The notes under the pieces are model-generated. The model searched no databases and was not told the DNA's origin. It saw only the letters and a program-made list of their open reading frames with translations. 64,000 nucleotides of DNA from positions 1,488,001 to 1,552,000 of the forward strand of contig NZ_CP022999.1 of the NCBI RefSeq assembly GCF_002277895.1, in the 5' to 3' direction. The number at the start of each line of letters is the position of its first letter. Position 1 is the first letter of the stretch. The position numbers and the translations under genes are program-made. Shown here in pieces: positions 1 through 8,450 of the stretch. This DNA is from Rhizobium sp. 11515TR. GTDB taxonomy: Bacteria > Pseudomonadota > Alphaproteobacteria > Rhizobiales > Rhizobiaceae.

Positions 1-637
1 TTATCAACCGGGCGGCGGCCCGGTTTTCGACATGGGCCCCTATTATCTGACGATGATGGTGAACCTGCTGGGGCCTGTCGTGCGGGTCATGGCAATGGCG
101 ACGAAGGGCCAGGAAGAACGTCTGATCACCGCCGACGGTCCGTTCAAGAATACGCGCTTCAAGGTCGGCACTCCTACAAACATCCTGTCGCTTCTGGAAT
201 TCCAATCCGGCGCGACCGTGAATTTCGGTGCCTCTTGGGACGTGTTTCGCCACTCCAATCATCCAATCGAGCTTCATGGCACCGAAGGTTCGCTCCGTTT
301 GCCCGATCCGGACACGTTCGGCGGAACGGTGTCGCTGTCCGAGCGGGGCGCCGATTGGCGCGATTTCGAAAGCGACGGCGAGCTTTACGGCGCGAAGAAC
401 TGGCCATTCGATGCACCGGATCGGGCGAATTACCGAATGCTCGGTGTCGCCGACCTTGCGCGAGGGCTTGAGGAGGGCAGGTCGCCCCGCGCGTCGGGAG
501 AGCTGGCCCTTCACGTCCTTGAGATCATGGAGGCCATTCTTCAGTCCGGGGAAAGTCGGCAGTCGGTCAGCATCGGCGCGCAGTTCACTCCCTCACCGCA
601 CCTTGACGAAGGCGAAGCACACAGCCTTCTCGCTTGA
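1..637 (+). CDS. Gfo/Idh/MocA family oxidoreductase, C-terminal part (5' end outside window)
   Basis: The reading frame is open from base 2, so the gene begins before the window; about 211 residues are present. The visible part opens with GGGPVFDMGPYY, the conserved start of the C-terminal alpha/beta domain of NAD(P)-dependent sugar or inositol dehydrogenases of this family, whose Rossmann domain would lie upstream. Downstream segments such as GTEGSLRLPDPDTFGG (the loop that ends the beta sheet) also fit. The family oxidises or reduces sugars, inositols and related polyols; the substrate cannot be told here. An esterase starts 24 bases after the stop on the same strand and is probably co-transcribed. 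Confidence 0.85.
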   Translation, partial: YQPGGGPVFDMGPYYLTMMVNLLGPVVRVMAMATKGQEERLITADGPFKNTRFKVGTPTNILSLLEFQSGATVNFGASWDVFRHSNHPIELHGTEGSLRLPDPDTFGGTVSLSERGADWRDFESDGELYGAKNWPFDAPDRANYRMLGVADLARGLEEGRSPRASGELALHVLEIMEAILQSGESRQSVSIGAQFTPSPHLDEGEAHSLLA

Positions 638-661
638 TCGCTGCAGAGAGGGGGTAATCCA

Positions 662-1612
662 ATGGAAAAGCTGGCTGAAAGCGCGCTGCGCGTTCTTGCT
701 CTCACCAGTCGGTCGAGCGGTCGGCCATTCGAAACCGGCACACCTCAGCAGGCGCGTATCGACTATGATGCGAATTGTCCGACGCTCCAGGGCGCAAGAG
801 AGGCCGTCGCTTCGGTGGAGGATCTCGGGATTGCCGGCCCGAACGGTCCGATCACCTTGCGCATCTATCGCGGCATCGGTGCGCCTCTGAAGCATGGTCC
901 GGGCCTCATCTATTTGCATGGCGGCGGCTGGGTGATCGGCAATCTCGAATCGCACGACGAAATCTGCCGATGGTTCGCCAATACTGCCAAATGCACTGTC
1001 ATCTGCCCCGACTATCGGCTGGCGCCAGAACATAAATTTCCCGCCGGAGTGACCGATTGCGCTGCGACTTTGGCATTCGTGGTGAAATCGGCGGCAGACC
1101 TCGGCATCGATCCCGGACGGATCGCCGTCGCCGGCGACAGCGCCGGCGGCAATCTTGCTGCCGTGCTGGCATTGATGTCACGCAATGGCGATGCCCCGCC
1201 GCTTGCGGCGCAGCTGCTCATCTATCCCAATACGGACGCCGCCCAGACGGCCGACAGCTATCGCCGCTATGCTGAAGGCTTCGGCTTGACGGCCTCGACA
1301 ATGAGATGGTTTCGCGATCACTACGTTCGCACTGCAGCCGACATAGCAGACTGGAGGGTTTCTCCGCTACAAGCCGAGACCTTGGCCGGAGTGGCCCCGG
1401 CCTTCGTCGCCACCGCCGGACACGATATTCTGGTCGATGAAGGCATCGCCTATGCCGGGCGACTGCGGGAAGAAGGGGTGCGCACGGTACATCGCCATTG
1501 GCCGGGGCAGATCCACGGTTTCGTGTCGACGGGGAGATATGTAGCGGAGGCTCGGCGGGCAGTGGAGGAGGCCGTCGCGGCGTGGCGCGGCTTCGAAGCT
1601 GTCTTGATTTAG
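662..1612 (+). CDS. Alpha/beta hydrolase (HSL-type esterase/lipase)
   Basis: A 316-residue alpha/beta hydrolase-3 family protein. HGGGW near residue 80 is the oxyanion-hole motif of hormone-sensitive-lipase-like esterases. GDSAGGN near residue 160 holds the nucleophilic serine. The Asp near residue 258 (GHDILVDEG) and the His in GQIHGF near residue 288 complete the triad. Length is normal for the family and there is no signal peptide, so it acts in the cytoplasm on small acyl esters or lactones. The start has a GAGAGGGGG ribosome site. It follows the dehydrogenase closely, so a sugar-lactone or acylated sugar substrate is possible, but this is inference. Confidence 0.85.
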   Translation: MEKLAESALRVLALTSRSSGRPFETGTPQQARIDYDANCPTLQGAREAVASVEDLGIAGPNGPITLRIYRGIGAPLKHGPGLIYLHGGGWVIGNLESHDEICRWFANTAKCTVICPDYRLAPEHKFPAGVTDCAATLAFVVKSAADLGIDPGRIAVAGDSAGGNLAAVLALMSRNGDAPPLAAQLLIYPNTDAAQTADSYRRYAEGFGLTASTMRWFRDHYVRTAADIADWRVSPLQAETLAGVAPAFVATAGHDILVDEGIAYAGRLREEGVRTVHRHWPGQIHGFVSTGRYVAEARRAVEEAVAAWRGFEAVLI

Positions 1613-1631
1613 ATGAAGAGCAGGTGTCGCG

Positions 1632-2666
1632 TCAGGCAGACTGCCGCATGACCAGCGTTCCATCCAGGCTGACCTTGCGCGCGATCGACCGGGTGGGCAC
1701 GTCCGTATCGCCAAGCAGCATCAGAAGCGTGCTGACGCTGCTTGCCGTCATCGCGGCGAAGTCCTGAGCCATCGTCGTCAGCGGCGGGCAGGTATAGCGG
1801 CTCAAGGGATGGTCGTCATGGGCCGCGATGCGCAGATTGTCGCCCTTTTTGCGCCCGATTTTCAGCCCGTGCGCGAAGGCGGCTGCCATCACGCCGAAGG
1901 CGAGGCGATCATTCGCGCAAAGGATGGTTTTACGTGGAAGAGACTTTGCGCGGAGCAGGCCATCCATCTGCTCGTATCCGATGCGTTCGAACTCCCAGGT
2001 GTAGGCAACACTGGTGCTGATGACCAACGGCTCGCAGCCTGCGGCTTCCATGGTGGCGATATAGCTCGCCAGCCTTTCGGGTGAGTTGTGATTGACATGC
2101 GGAATGTCGAGATAGGCCGGCGCCTCTCCGGATCGGCAAAGATATTCCACGATCGTTGCGACGCTCTGGTAATTGTCGTTGCCAATGAAGGGCGTATTGC
2201 CTTCGATGTAAGTGTCGAAATAGACGATGGGCAGGTTCTGCGCGAGTTTTTCAAAGGTGCGCGGATCGGATTTCTTCCCCAATGGTGCGACAAGCGCCCC
2301 GGCCACCTTCAAGGACAGCATCGTGTTGACCGCCTCGCCTTCCAGTTCGGGCAAGCCGTGCGACGAGAACACGATCGGCCAATAACCCTCGTTGCGCAGG
2401 CGCAGTTCCAGGCGATTGACCATTTCTGCGTAGAAGGGATCGGTGAGGGCGGGAACCAGGATGCCGATATTGCGTGTTCTCTTGCGATTGAGGTTCCGCG
2501 CATACAGATTGGGCTGATAATCCGATGAACGAAGTGCGGCTTCGATCAGCGCGCGGGTCGACGGTTTTACACTGGTCGGGTCGTCAAAATATTTGGAAAG
2601 GGTGGAGCGGGAGACACCGCAGGACTTCGCGAAGTCCTCCATCGTCTTATGCGTCAATTTTTCCAT
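1632..2666 (-). CDS. LacI family transcriptional regulator
   Basis: A 344-residue repressor. The N-terminal helix-turn-helix (MEDFAKSCGVSRSTLSKYF, residues 8-26) is followed by the hinge and a periplasmic-binding-like sensor domain beginning RNIGILVPALTDPFYAEM. It is convergent with the esterase, whose stop is only 19 bases away. A perfect 16-base palindrome about 145 bases upstream of the start is a candidate operator, suggesting autoregulation. The ligand is probably a sugar or sugar derivative, in line with the neighbouring dehydrogenase and esterase, but nothing in the sequence fixes it. Confidence 0.9.
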   Translation of the reverse strand: MEKLTHKTMEDFAKSCGVSRSTLSKYFDDPTSVKPSTRALIEAALRSSDYQPNLYARNLNRKRTRNIGILVPALTDPFYAEMVNRLELRLRNEGYWPIVFSSHGLPELEGEAVNTMLSLKVAGALVAPLGKKSDPRTFEKLAQNLPIVYFDTYIEGNTPFIGNDNYQSVATIVEYLCRSGEAPAYLDIPHVNHNSPERLASYIATMEAAGCEPLVISTSVAYTWEFERIGYEQMDGLLRAKSLPRKTILCANDRLAFGVMAAAFAHGLKIGRKKGDNLRIAAHDDHPLSRYTCPPLTTMAQDFAAMTASSVSTLLMLLGDTDVPTRSIARKVSLDGTLVMRQSA

Positions 2667-3210
2667 CTAAAGTCGACCATTGTTCCAGCTGCCGTCGCTA
2701 CGAATGCCTTATGCGCATACGTAGAAAGTAGCGCAACCATAGCCGTAAAGTCCTGGCAAGTTCTTTTGCGCTTTGCGTTGCAATAAAAGGTAGCGCGCGA
2801 AAATTTATTATTTAACGCGTTAAATTCAAGCTGCTGCATGGGTGGTCCGATCGGGAATGGAGCGCATCACACGAAATCCACTGCCTGGATCCTTCGTCAA
2901 CGCCCATGCGAATGGCGACGAGGTGCGCCGATGAGTGGTTACGACGACATTCGAACCACAGCCGCATAGTCAGCATCTTGATATTAGAGAGTGTGAAGCG
3001 GGAATGGGTAAAGCCGGAGGCGCATGAACGGCGCGGTGACCTTGATATGCATATCCTCGTGCAAATGGTAATTTCTGGTTGCTCTTTACGATCGCCGCGA
3101 ACCGGGCCTGGGGCTCGCCGTTTTGCTATCGGCGTCGCCTTGATGGATGCCGCGCGTTTCTGCTGATGCAAATCTGTTATCGAATCCGCGCGACAAGCCG
3201 GTGCTAGCTT
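2667..3210. other. Intergenic stretch without a supported gene
   Basis: About 540 bases between the LacI regulator and a small DUF-type gene. The only structured element I see is the palindrome at 2810-2825. The bases around it (about 2780-2830) are AT-rich, as a promoter would be. Open frames here have no recognisable protein features. Confidence 0.5.
2810..2825. promoter_or_regulatory. Perfect 16-base palindrome, candidate LacI operator
   Basis: ATTTAACGCGTTAAAT is its own reverse complement and has the central CG step typical of LacI/GalR operators. It lies in AT-rich sequence upstream of the LacI gene starting at 2666. No second gene lies nearby on the other strand, so autoregulation is the simplest reading. 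Confidence 0.55.
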
Positions 3211-3516
3211 TCAAATCCCCGACCCGTCTAGTTGCTCGGCGTTGTCGCCTTCCCAAGGTGAGGGCATTGAGGTGCGATTGAGATTGGCCGAGGGCATCGG
3301 CATCCAGCATTTTAGTTCCGGCTCGGCATATTCGATGATGTGCCCGGGTGAAGAATCGGAGGCGCGCCAGCCTTCCGTACCGAATTGATCGCCATTCGAC
3401 CAATATGCGAGGTCAACTTCTGCCGGCCCCTGTTCTGACGGGCGGATCGTGACAAGGATCCGACTGCCGTCTTTCGGAGCGCTTGCCATGTGCCGCCAGC
3501 GGTCCGGCTCATCCAT
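3211..3516 (-). CDS. Small protein of unknown function (APKDG...W-x-PMP type)
   Basis: A 101-residue protein. The start at 3516 was chosen because GGAGGAAGAG precedes that ATG at good spacing and the conserved part begins right after it; the longer frame upstream lacks a ribosome site. It carries MASAPKDGSRILVT near residue 10, a central W, and a CWMPMP ending. That layout is common in small rhizobial and phage-borne hypothetical proteins. It has no signal peptide or membrane segment. Function is unknown and the neighbours give no hint. Confidence 0.6.
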   Translation of the reverse strand: MDEPDRWRHMASAPKDGSRILVTIRPSEQGPAEVDLAYWSNGDQFGTEGWRASDSSPGHIIEYAEPELKCWMPMPSANLNRTSMPSPWEGDNAEQLDGSGI

Positions 3517-3820
3517 CACTCTTCCTCCTGCCTTGCTTCGGGTTGCAAGTGTCGCCTCGCCGTCGAAAACGGTCAACTCAAACTTTGGGCGATCCTCGAT
3601 CATCTCAAATGTTTGCGGCTGCATATATTTCAGAAGGAAGCATGTACTGCGATACGGTCGGGTTCTTTGGGGCGTCCGGCGCTCCGGAACTTGCGAAATG
3701 CGCCCACACATTCCGGAGCACTTGCATAATTAGGGAGAGACCAGGCGATCGTCCCACGGAACGAGATGATCGCCTACCATACTAATCGGAACGGCTCCGA
3801 GATCTTAGGATAGCGGAGCT
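3517..3820. other. Intergenic stretch, nothing recognised
   Basis: About 300 bases between the small DUF-type gene and the 3' end of the aldo/keto reductase. Short open frames exist but have no ribosome sites or family features. I see no strong hairpin. Confidence 0.4.
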
Positions 3821-4780
3821 TCAGCCTTGCATCTCTTTTTCCCACCAGCCGCGGGTGTTCACGTCCGCAACGTCAGCGAGCGCTTCCAGCTCTGCAATGT
3901 CGTCGCCGGTGAGGCTGATGCTGCTGGCTCGGACCAGACTATCGACGTGATCGGGTTTGGTGACGCCGATGATCGGGGTTGCGCCCTTGGCGATCGCCCA
4001 CGCTATCGCGACATCGGGAGCGGCCGCATCCTGCTTCTGGCCGATCGAGGCGAGCATGTTCGTCAGCGCCTTTAGCTGAGGCAGCATACCATTGTAAGCA
4101 GCCGCCCGGCTGCTTCCTTTTGGCAGCGGGTTCTCCGGACTGTACTTGCCGGTCAGGGCGCCTTGTTCAAGCACCATATAGGCGAAGAACGGGATACCTT
4201 GATTGCGGCAGTAGTCCAGAATGCCAGCTTGTTCAGAGCTGCGGTAAAGGAGACTATAGTGGTTCTGGATGGCTTCAACACGGAATCCGGCTTCTCCGAG
4301 GATCCGGTTGGCGAGCTCGATTTCGCTTAGGTTGTGATTCGAGACACCGACATGTTTGACCTTCCCGCTCTTCAGCAACGGTATCAGGTGCGGAGTCCAA
4401 CGCGCCACATCGGCCGGGTTGTGAATCCAGTAGAGATCGATGTAGTCGGTGCCGAGGCGCGCCAGGCTCTGCTCCAGCATGTCCGCCACGGGATCGTTAC
4501 TGGTCCCTGCCGCCTGCGGCGTGAACTTCGTGGAGAGCTGATAGCCGCTGCGGGCATAGCGTTTGAGTATCTCCCCAAGTAGAGTTTCTGAACGGCCCAT
4601 GCCGTATACCATGGCGGTGTCCCACAGGGTGAATCCGCCCGCATGCGCCTTTTCCGCTAGCTCTTCGAGGCCAGCCTGAGTAAGACGGCTGCCGAAGTAA
4701 CCGTCGCCAGTCTCGCCGCTGTCGCCCCACGCCCAGGTCCCCAGTGCGACCGTGGGGACTTTGAGATAATCCATCGTCAT
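3821..4780 (-). CDS. Aldo/keto reductase
   Basis: A 319-residue NAD(P)H-dependent oxidoreductase of the aldo/keto reductase superfamily. The catalytic tetrad is visible: Asp54 and Tyr59 in WDTAMVYG, Lys85 in STKF and His120 in YWIHNP. GVSNHN and the C-terminal GATPIIGVTKPDHV fit the barrel and cofactor site. The frame is open far upstream, but ATG at 4780 has a GGATGGAG site and fits the family N-terminus; the upstream part is the antisense of the AraC gene. It is divergent from that AraC regulator, which probably controls it. Substrate unknown. Confidence 0.88.
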   Translation of the reverse strand: MTMDYLKVPTVALGTWAWGDSGETGDGYFGSRLTQAGLEELAEKAHAGGFTLWDTAMVYGMGRSETLLGEILKRYARSGYQLSTKFTPQAAGTSNDPVADMLEQSLARLGTDYIDLYWIHNPADVARWTPHLIPLLKSGKVKHVGVSNHNLSEIELANRILGEAGFRVEAIQNHYSLLYRSSEQAGILDYCRNQGIPFFAYMVLEQGALTGKYSPENPLPKGSSRAAAYNGMLPQLKALTNMLASIGQKQDAAAPDVAIAWAIAKGATPIIGVTKPDHVDSLVRASSISLTGDDIAELEALADVADVNTRGWWEKEMQG

Positions 4781-4954
4781 GTTTGCTCCATCCTTGTTCT
4801 GCAGCCAGGTTCGCTGTGACCCAGGCGCTGCGGACACTATGCTGGATGGCGACGCCGAACCGTTAGCCTTATGCGCCGGGATTACTGCCCAATCCTCCAG
4901 AAGCCGCGCGGTTTCGCCTTGCTGCCCTCCTGCTCGCATGCGATGGTCAGGTTC

Positions 4955-5854
4955 ATGGAAATACTGACCAAAATCTCTGCAGTAATTGCCCGGCACGCCC
5001 CGAAGGATGGCTTCCACGCCACCCCCATCGAACGGGTGACGCTTGCTCGATCCTCCACGGTAACGATGCCGATGCCGAACGTATATCGGCCGCAATTGTG
5101 CTTTGTCGCACAGGGGCAAAAGGAAATCACTCTGGGTGACCGCGTATTCAGATATGCGCCGGGCCGCTATGGGATCGTGACTTACGATCTGCCGGCGACA
5201 GGCCAAGTGGTCGAGGCGACACCCGACAGGCCCTATCTCTGCCTGTTCCTCGATTTCGATCCAGTCATGCTGGGACAGCTGGCATTGCATGTGTCGCCAC
5301 CGCCGGGAGCGCCCGCTCGGCCCACAGGCAAGACGGTGTCCGACGCCGACGCCAGTCTGCTCGATGCGGTGCTGCGCCTGCTGCTTCTGCTCGATGAACC
5401 GGCAGCATTGCCCGTACTCGGGCCATTGATCGAGCAGGAAATTCTCTATCGGCTGCTCGCCGGCCCGGATGGTGCCAGGATGCGCCAGATCACCTCCGGT
5501 CAGGGGCGGGTGGCGCAGGTTGGCCGCGCCATCGCGTGGATCGGGCTGAACTTCCGGGAACGGTTCAGCATCGAGCGGCTTGCTGCGGAAGTCGGCATGA
5601 GTCCGTCGAGCCTGCACGAGCATTTTCGCGCCGTGACGGCGATGACGCCGCTGCAATTCCAGAAGCAGCTAAGGCTCCAGGACGCGCGCAGCCTGATGCT
5701 GGTCCAGGACATCGACGTCACGACGGCCGCCTTCCGCGTGGGTTACGAAAGCCCGTCACAGTTCACTCGCGAATATCGGCGCCACTTTGGAGAACCGCCG
5801 GCACGCGACATAGCTCGCTTGCGCGCTTCGCCGCGCTTGGTAGGGGTAGCTTGA
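4955..5854 (+). CDS. AraC family transcriptional regulator
   Basis: About 299 residues. The N-terminal part (roughly residues 20-170) matches the AraC_N cupin-like sensor found in regulators of aldo/keto reductases and other oxidoreductases. The C-terminal 100 residues hold two helix-turn-helix units: FSIERLAAEVGMSPSSLHEHF and AFRVGYESPSQFTREYRRHFG. An in-frame ATG at 4943 is an alternative start. It is divergent from the aldo/keto reductase at 4780 and most likely regulates it. Confidence 0.85.
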   Translation: MEILTKISAVIARHAPKDGFHATPIERVTLARSSTVTMPMPNVYRPQLCFVAQGQKEITLGDRVFRYAPGRYGIVTYDLPATGQVVEATPDRPYLCLFLDFDPVMLGQLALHVSPPPGAPARPTGKTVSDADASLLDAVLRLLLLLDEPAALPVLGPLIEQEILYRLLAGPDGARMRQITSGQGRVAQVGRAIAWIGLNFRERFSIERLAAEVGMSPSSLHEHFRAVTAMTPLQFQKQLRLQDARSLMLVQDIDVTTAAFRVGYESPSQFTREYRRHFGEPPARDIARLRASPRLVGVA

Positions 5855-5895
5855 ATTCAGCTTTCGGGGGTATTGACGGTCAGCCCAAATATCGC

Positions 5896-5912
5896 CCGCG
5901 TCGAAGACGCGG
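5896..5912. terminator. Short GC hairpin between convergent genes
   Basis: CCGCGTC-GAA-GACGCGG forms a 7-base-pair stem with a tight loop between the ends of the convergent AraC and GntR genes. No T-run follows, so terminator function is only a suggestion. Confidence 0.3.
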
Positions 5913-6010
5913 CTGGGGAATGACGGAGTCGAGAGGTCGACGCCGTCGGAGACGATGTCTTGTACGCTGAAGGGGTATTCCGCGAAGCAGGGCCGGTGCT
6001 CTTAAAGCCG

Positions 6011-6679
6011 CTATTCCAGTTGCTCTCGGGCGAAGTTTATCAAGCTTTCAACGTGGCCAGCGACCGCAAGACGTGTCTGCTGGAGATCGCCGCGTTCGAG
6101 CGCATCAATGATAAACAGATGTTCCGTCGAGTCCGGCTTTAGCCGGTCTTTCAACCGATCGATTTCGAACAGGCGTGTCGTGGCCCGCAGCTCGCGCAGC
6201 ACCTTCGCCATGACGGCATTGGCGCAATAATCGATGATGAGGTTGTGCAGATTATCATCCGATACCCAATGGGCATCGGTGTGGTAGGCCGTCGCGTCGA
6301 GTAGGTCGTTGATTTCACGCCTGACCGCAATCAGCTGTCGCCGCGGGATGTTGGGGATCGCCAGCACGGCCGCTTCGGGTTCGATCAAAAGCCTCAATCG
6401 CAGGCTTTGCAGATATTCGCCGATATCCACGCGACGAACGACGTAATTGCGGCCGTCACCCTTGCGGACCGAGCCTTCGCCTTCGAGCCGCTGCAGGGCT
6501 TCGCGCAAGGGGGTGCGAGAAATGCCCAGGGCTTCGGCAAGCTTGGCTTCGACGATGACCTGGCCACCTTTCAGCCGGCGATGGCGGATCATGTCCGACA
6601 CCGCCTTATATGCGAGCGAGGCGAGATTGTGCTGTCCGCTGGTCGAAGTGGCATCCTGCATGGCTAAAATGTCGCTCAC
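6011..6679 (-). CDS. GntR family regulator (FCD domain)
   Basis: About 222 residues. The winged helix (LAEALGISRTPLREALQRLE near residue 50) is followed by an all-helical FCD ligand domain with the metal-type residues seen in that class (D-x3-H in SDDNLHN, later H in STEH and GHVES). GTG at 6679 was chosen because a GAGGA site precedes it; ATG at 6661 is possible, and a TTG further upstream has no site. It is divergent from a second FCD regulator starting at 6790, and the two proteins resemble each other along their length. Confidence 0.85.
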   Translation of the reverse strand: MSDILAMQDATSTSGQHNLASLAYKAVSDMIRHRRLKGGQVIVEAKLAEALGISRTPLREALQRLEGEGSVRKGDGRNYVVRRVDIGEYLQSLRLRLLIEPEAAVLAIPNIPRRQLIAVRREINDLLDATAYHTDAHWVSDDNLHNLIIDYCANAVMAKVLRELRATTRLFEIDRLKDRLKPDSTEHLFIIDALERGDLQQTRLAVAGHVESLINFAREQLE

Positions 6680-6789
6680 CTTTTCCTCGATCCCCGCCTC
6701 GCCGGCATCTTTGGCAACGGCCGGCTTTTCTTGGCGCAATTGGTGTTACATATGATAGCCGAACTCATGAAGAAGCAAAAAGGGGACTC

Positions 6790-7437
6790 ATGGACGACCG
6801 GATGGATGATGCGGCCGAGGAAAGCCTTGCTGAGGAAACTTATCGGCTGCTTCTGGCGGAAATTCTCTCGGCCAGGCTTGCGGGTGGATCGGTGGTGCAG
6901 CAAAGGCGGCTGGCGACCCGATATGAGGTATCCCGGTCTCCGATGCGCCATGCTCTGGGTCGTCTTGAAGGCGAGGGGCTGCTTGTTCGGAACGACAAGG
7001 GCGTGTTGTGTGTCCGTGTCATCTCCCTGAAGGACTATCTCGACAGTCTTGCGATGCGGATGCTGCTGGAACCGAGTGCGGCGGCTGCAGCGGTGGGGCG
7101 CATGCCGGCGGCGACACTGCATTCGCTGCAAGCCATGCTCGATGCGATCGAGGTCGATGCCGAGCCGGATCCGGAATTTGTCTGGCAATTCGACGACGCC
7201 TTGCACATGTCGATCGCCGATGCGAGCGGCAATGGTTTCATGGCCGCCACGATCGGGGAAATGCGCCGCTATACCACGATCTTTGAACGGCAGATGGCCG
7301 TCGTCCGGGCAAAACCCGGCGTTGCCGAACATCGCGGCATTCTTGCCGCCTTGGCGGATAGCGATCCTGAGGCCGCACGTCAGGCGATGACGCGTCATCT
7401 CGAGGCGGTTCGTCAAGGCGTTCTCACAAATTTCTGA
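6790..7437 (+). CDS. GntR family regulator (FCD domain)
   Basis: A 215-residue protein with a GntR helix-turn-helix (LATRYEVSRSPMRHALGRLEGEG, split here at residues about 38-60) and an FCD effector domain (D-x3-H in FDDALHMSI, H in VAEHRG, H in MTRHLE). The ATG at 6790 is preceded by AGGGGA. It sits directly before the transporter-oxidase operon starting at 7544 and is probably its regulator; FCD regulators commonly sense carboxylic or amino acids. Confidence 0.87.
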   Translation: MDDRMDDAAEESLAEETYRLLLAEILSARLAGGSVVQQRRLATRYEVSRSPMRHALGRLEGEGLLVRNDKGVLCVRVISLKDYLDSLAMRMLLEPSAAAAAVGRMPAATLHSLQAMLDAIEVDAEPDPEFVWQFDDALHMSIADASGNGFMAATIGEMRRYTTIFERQMAVVRAKPGVAEHRGILAALADSDPEAARQAMTRHLEAVRQGVLTNF

Positions 7438-7484
7438 CGGCAATCGAGTCATCTCTTGCATCGATAGGAAAGTGTTGTATAAAA

Positions 7485-7496
7485 CTGGGATCCCAG
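7485..7496. promoter_or_regulatory. Perfect 12-base palindrome, candidate GntR operator
   Basis: CTGGGATCCCAG, a full dyad, lies 48-59 bases upstream of the binding-protein ATG at 7544 and just after the GntR gene. Its position and TGG...CCA ends suit an FCD-type GntR operator at the start of the operon. Confidence 0.45.
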
Positions 7497-7543
7497 ATGA
7501 ATGCAAGTGTCTGGGCATAACAAAAATAACTCCAGAGGTCAGC

Positions 7544-8380
7544 ATGTTTCGATTTTCAATGTCACGCGGCCTGCTCGCCGCTTCGCTTCTATCCTTGACG
7601 GCATCAGCCGCTCTTGCGCAGTCCTGCACGCCGAAGATTGCGGCAGGGGATCTGATCACCCCCGGCAAGCTCGTCATGTCGACGAACCCGACGCTGCCGC
7701 CCCTGCAATTCGTCGATTCCAGTGGCGACCTGAAGGGCATGCGTATCGAACTTGGCACCGAGATTGCCAAACGCCTCTGCCTGGAGCCCGAATATATTCG
7801 CATCGAGTTCTCGGCCATGGTGCCGGGCCTGCAATCCGGGCGCTGGGACATGATCGACACAGGCATCTTCTTCACAGAGGAACGCGCCAAGATCATGCAG
7901 ATGATCCCCTACGAGGATCAGGCGATCAGCGTGTCCGTCGCGCCGGGTTACGACAAGAAGATCATCGGCAAGGACGATCTGGCCGGCATGACGATCGGCG
8001 TCGAAATCGGCGGTTTCGAGGAAACCAAGACGCGGCTGCTCGACAAGGAGCTGCGCGATGCGGGCAAGCTGGGCCTGACGATCCAGACCTTCGACAATTT
8101 CGCCCTCGCTTATCAGGCGCTTCGCGCCGGCCAGGTTCAAGGTGTGGTCTCGATCGACGCCGTTGCCAAGGACTACGATGCGCGCGGCGACTTCAAGCGC
8201 GCCCTGAGCGGCCTCTATCCTGCCCCTGTCGCTCTTGCCTTCAAAAGCTCCAAGCTTGCCGATGCCGTTTCTGCGACGCTGAAGGAGATGAAGGCCGATG
8301 GTTCGCTGAAGACGTTATTCAACAAATATGGCTTGCCCATGGTGGCGGGTGACTATTCCGTAAAGGGTCCTGGTCGCTGA
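7544..8380 (+). CDS. Amino-acid ABC transporter, periplasmic binding protein
   Basis: A 278-residue family-3 solute-binding protein. A signal peptide covers about residues 1-26, cleaved after ALA near QSC. The mature part begins with the usual P-G-KLVMSTNPTLPPLQFVD and includes the GVEIGGFEE and GVVSIDAVAKDY segments of the second lobe. ATG 7544 has AGAGGT upstream; the open frame extends further but would bury the signal peptide. It is the first gene of an operon with a permease, two enzymes, the ATPase and a DUF3830 protein. The likely ligand is the substrate of the flavoenzyme two genes on. Confidence 0.88.
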   Translation: MFRFSMSRGLLAASLLSLTASAALAQSCTPKIAAGDLITPGKLVMSTNPTLPPLQFVDSSGDLKGMRIELGTEIAKRLCLEPEYIRIEFSAMVPGLQSGRWDMIDTGIFFTEERAKIMQMIPYEDQAISVSVAPGYDKKIIGKDDLAGMTIGVEIGGFEETKTRLLDKELRDAGKLGLTIQTFDNFALAYQALRAGQVQGVVSIDAVAKDYDARGDFKRALSGLYPAPVALAFKSSKLADAVSATLKEMKADGSLKTLFNKYGLPMVAGDYSVKGPGR

Positions 8381-8408
8381 TCGGATTGATCGGCCCATTG
8401 GAACGGTT

Positions 8409-8429
8409 GCGCGCGGCTTGGCCGCGCGC
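8409..8429 (+). other. GC hairpin between binding-protein and permease genes
   Basis: GCGCGCGGC-TTG-GCCGCGCGC is a perfect 9-base-pair stem. It lies just after the binding-protein stop and just before the permease. Such hairpins often protect the upstream mRNA or partly stop transcription, giving more binding protein than permease. There is no T-run. Confidence 0.5.
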
Positions 8430-8450
8430 TTCGAACGGAAGGTTACGCTC

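Noticed and set aside
4781..5656. N-terminal extension of the aldo/keto reductase frame to 611 residues
   Set aside because: It is the antisense of the AraC gene, has no family features, and the real ATG at 4780 has a good ribosome site.
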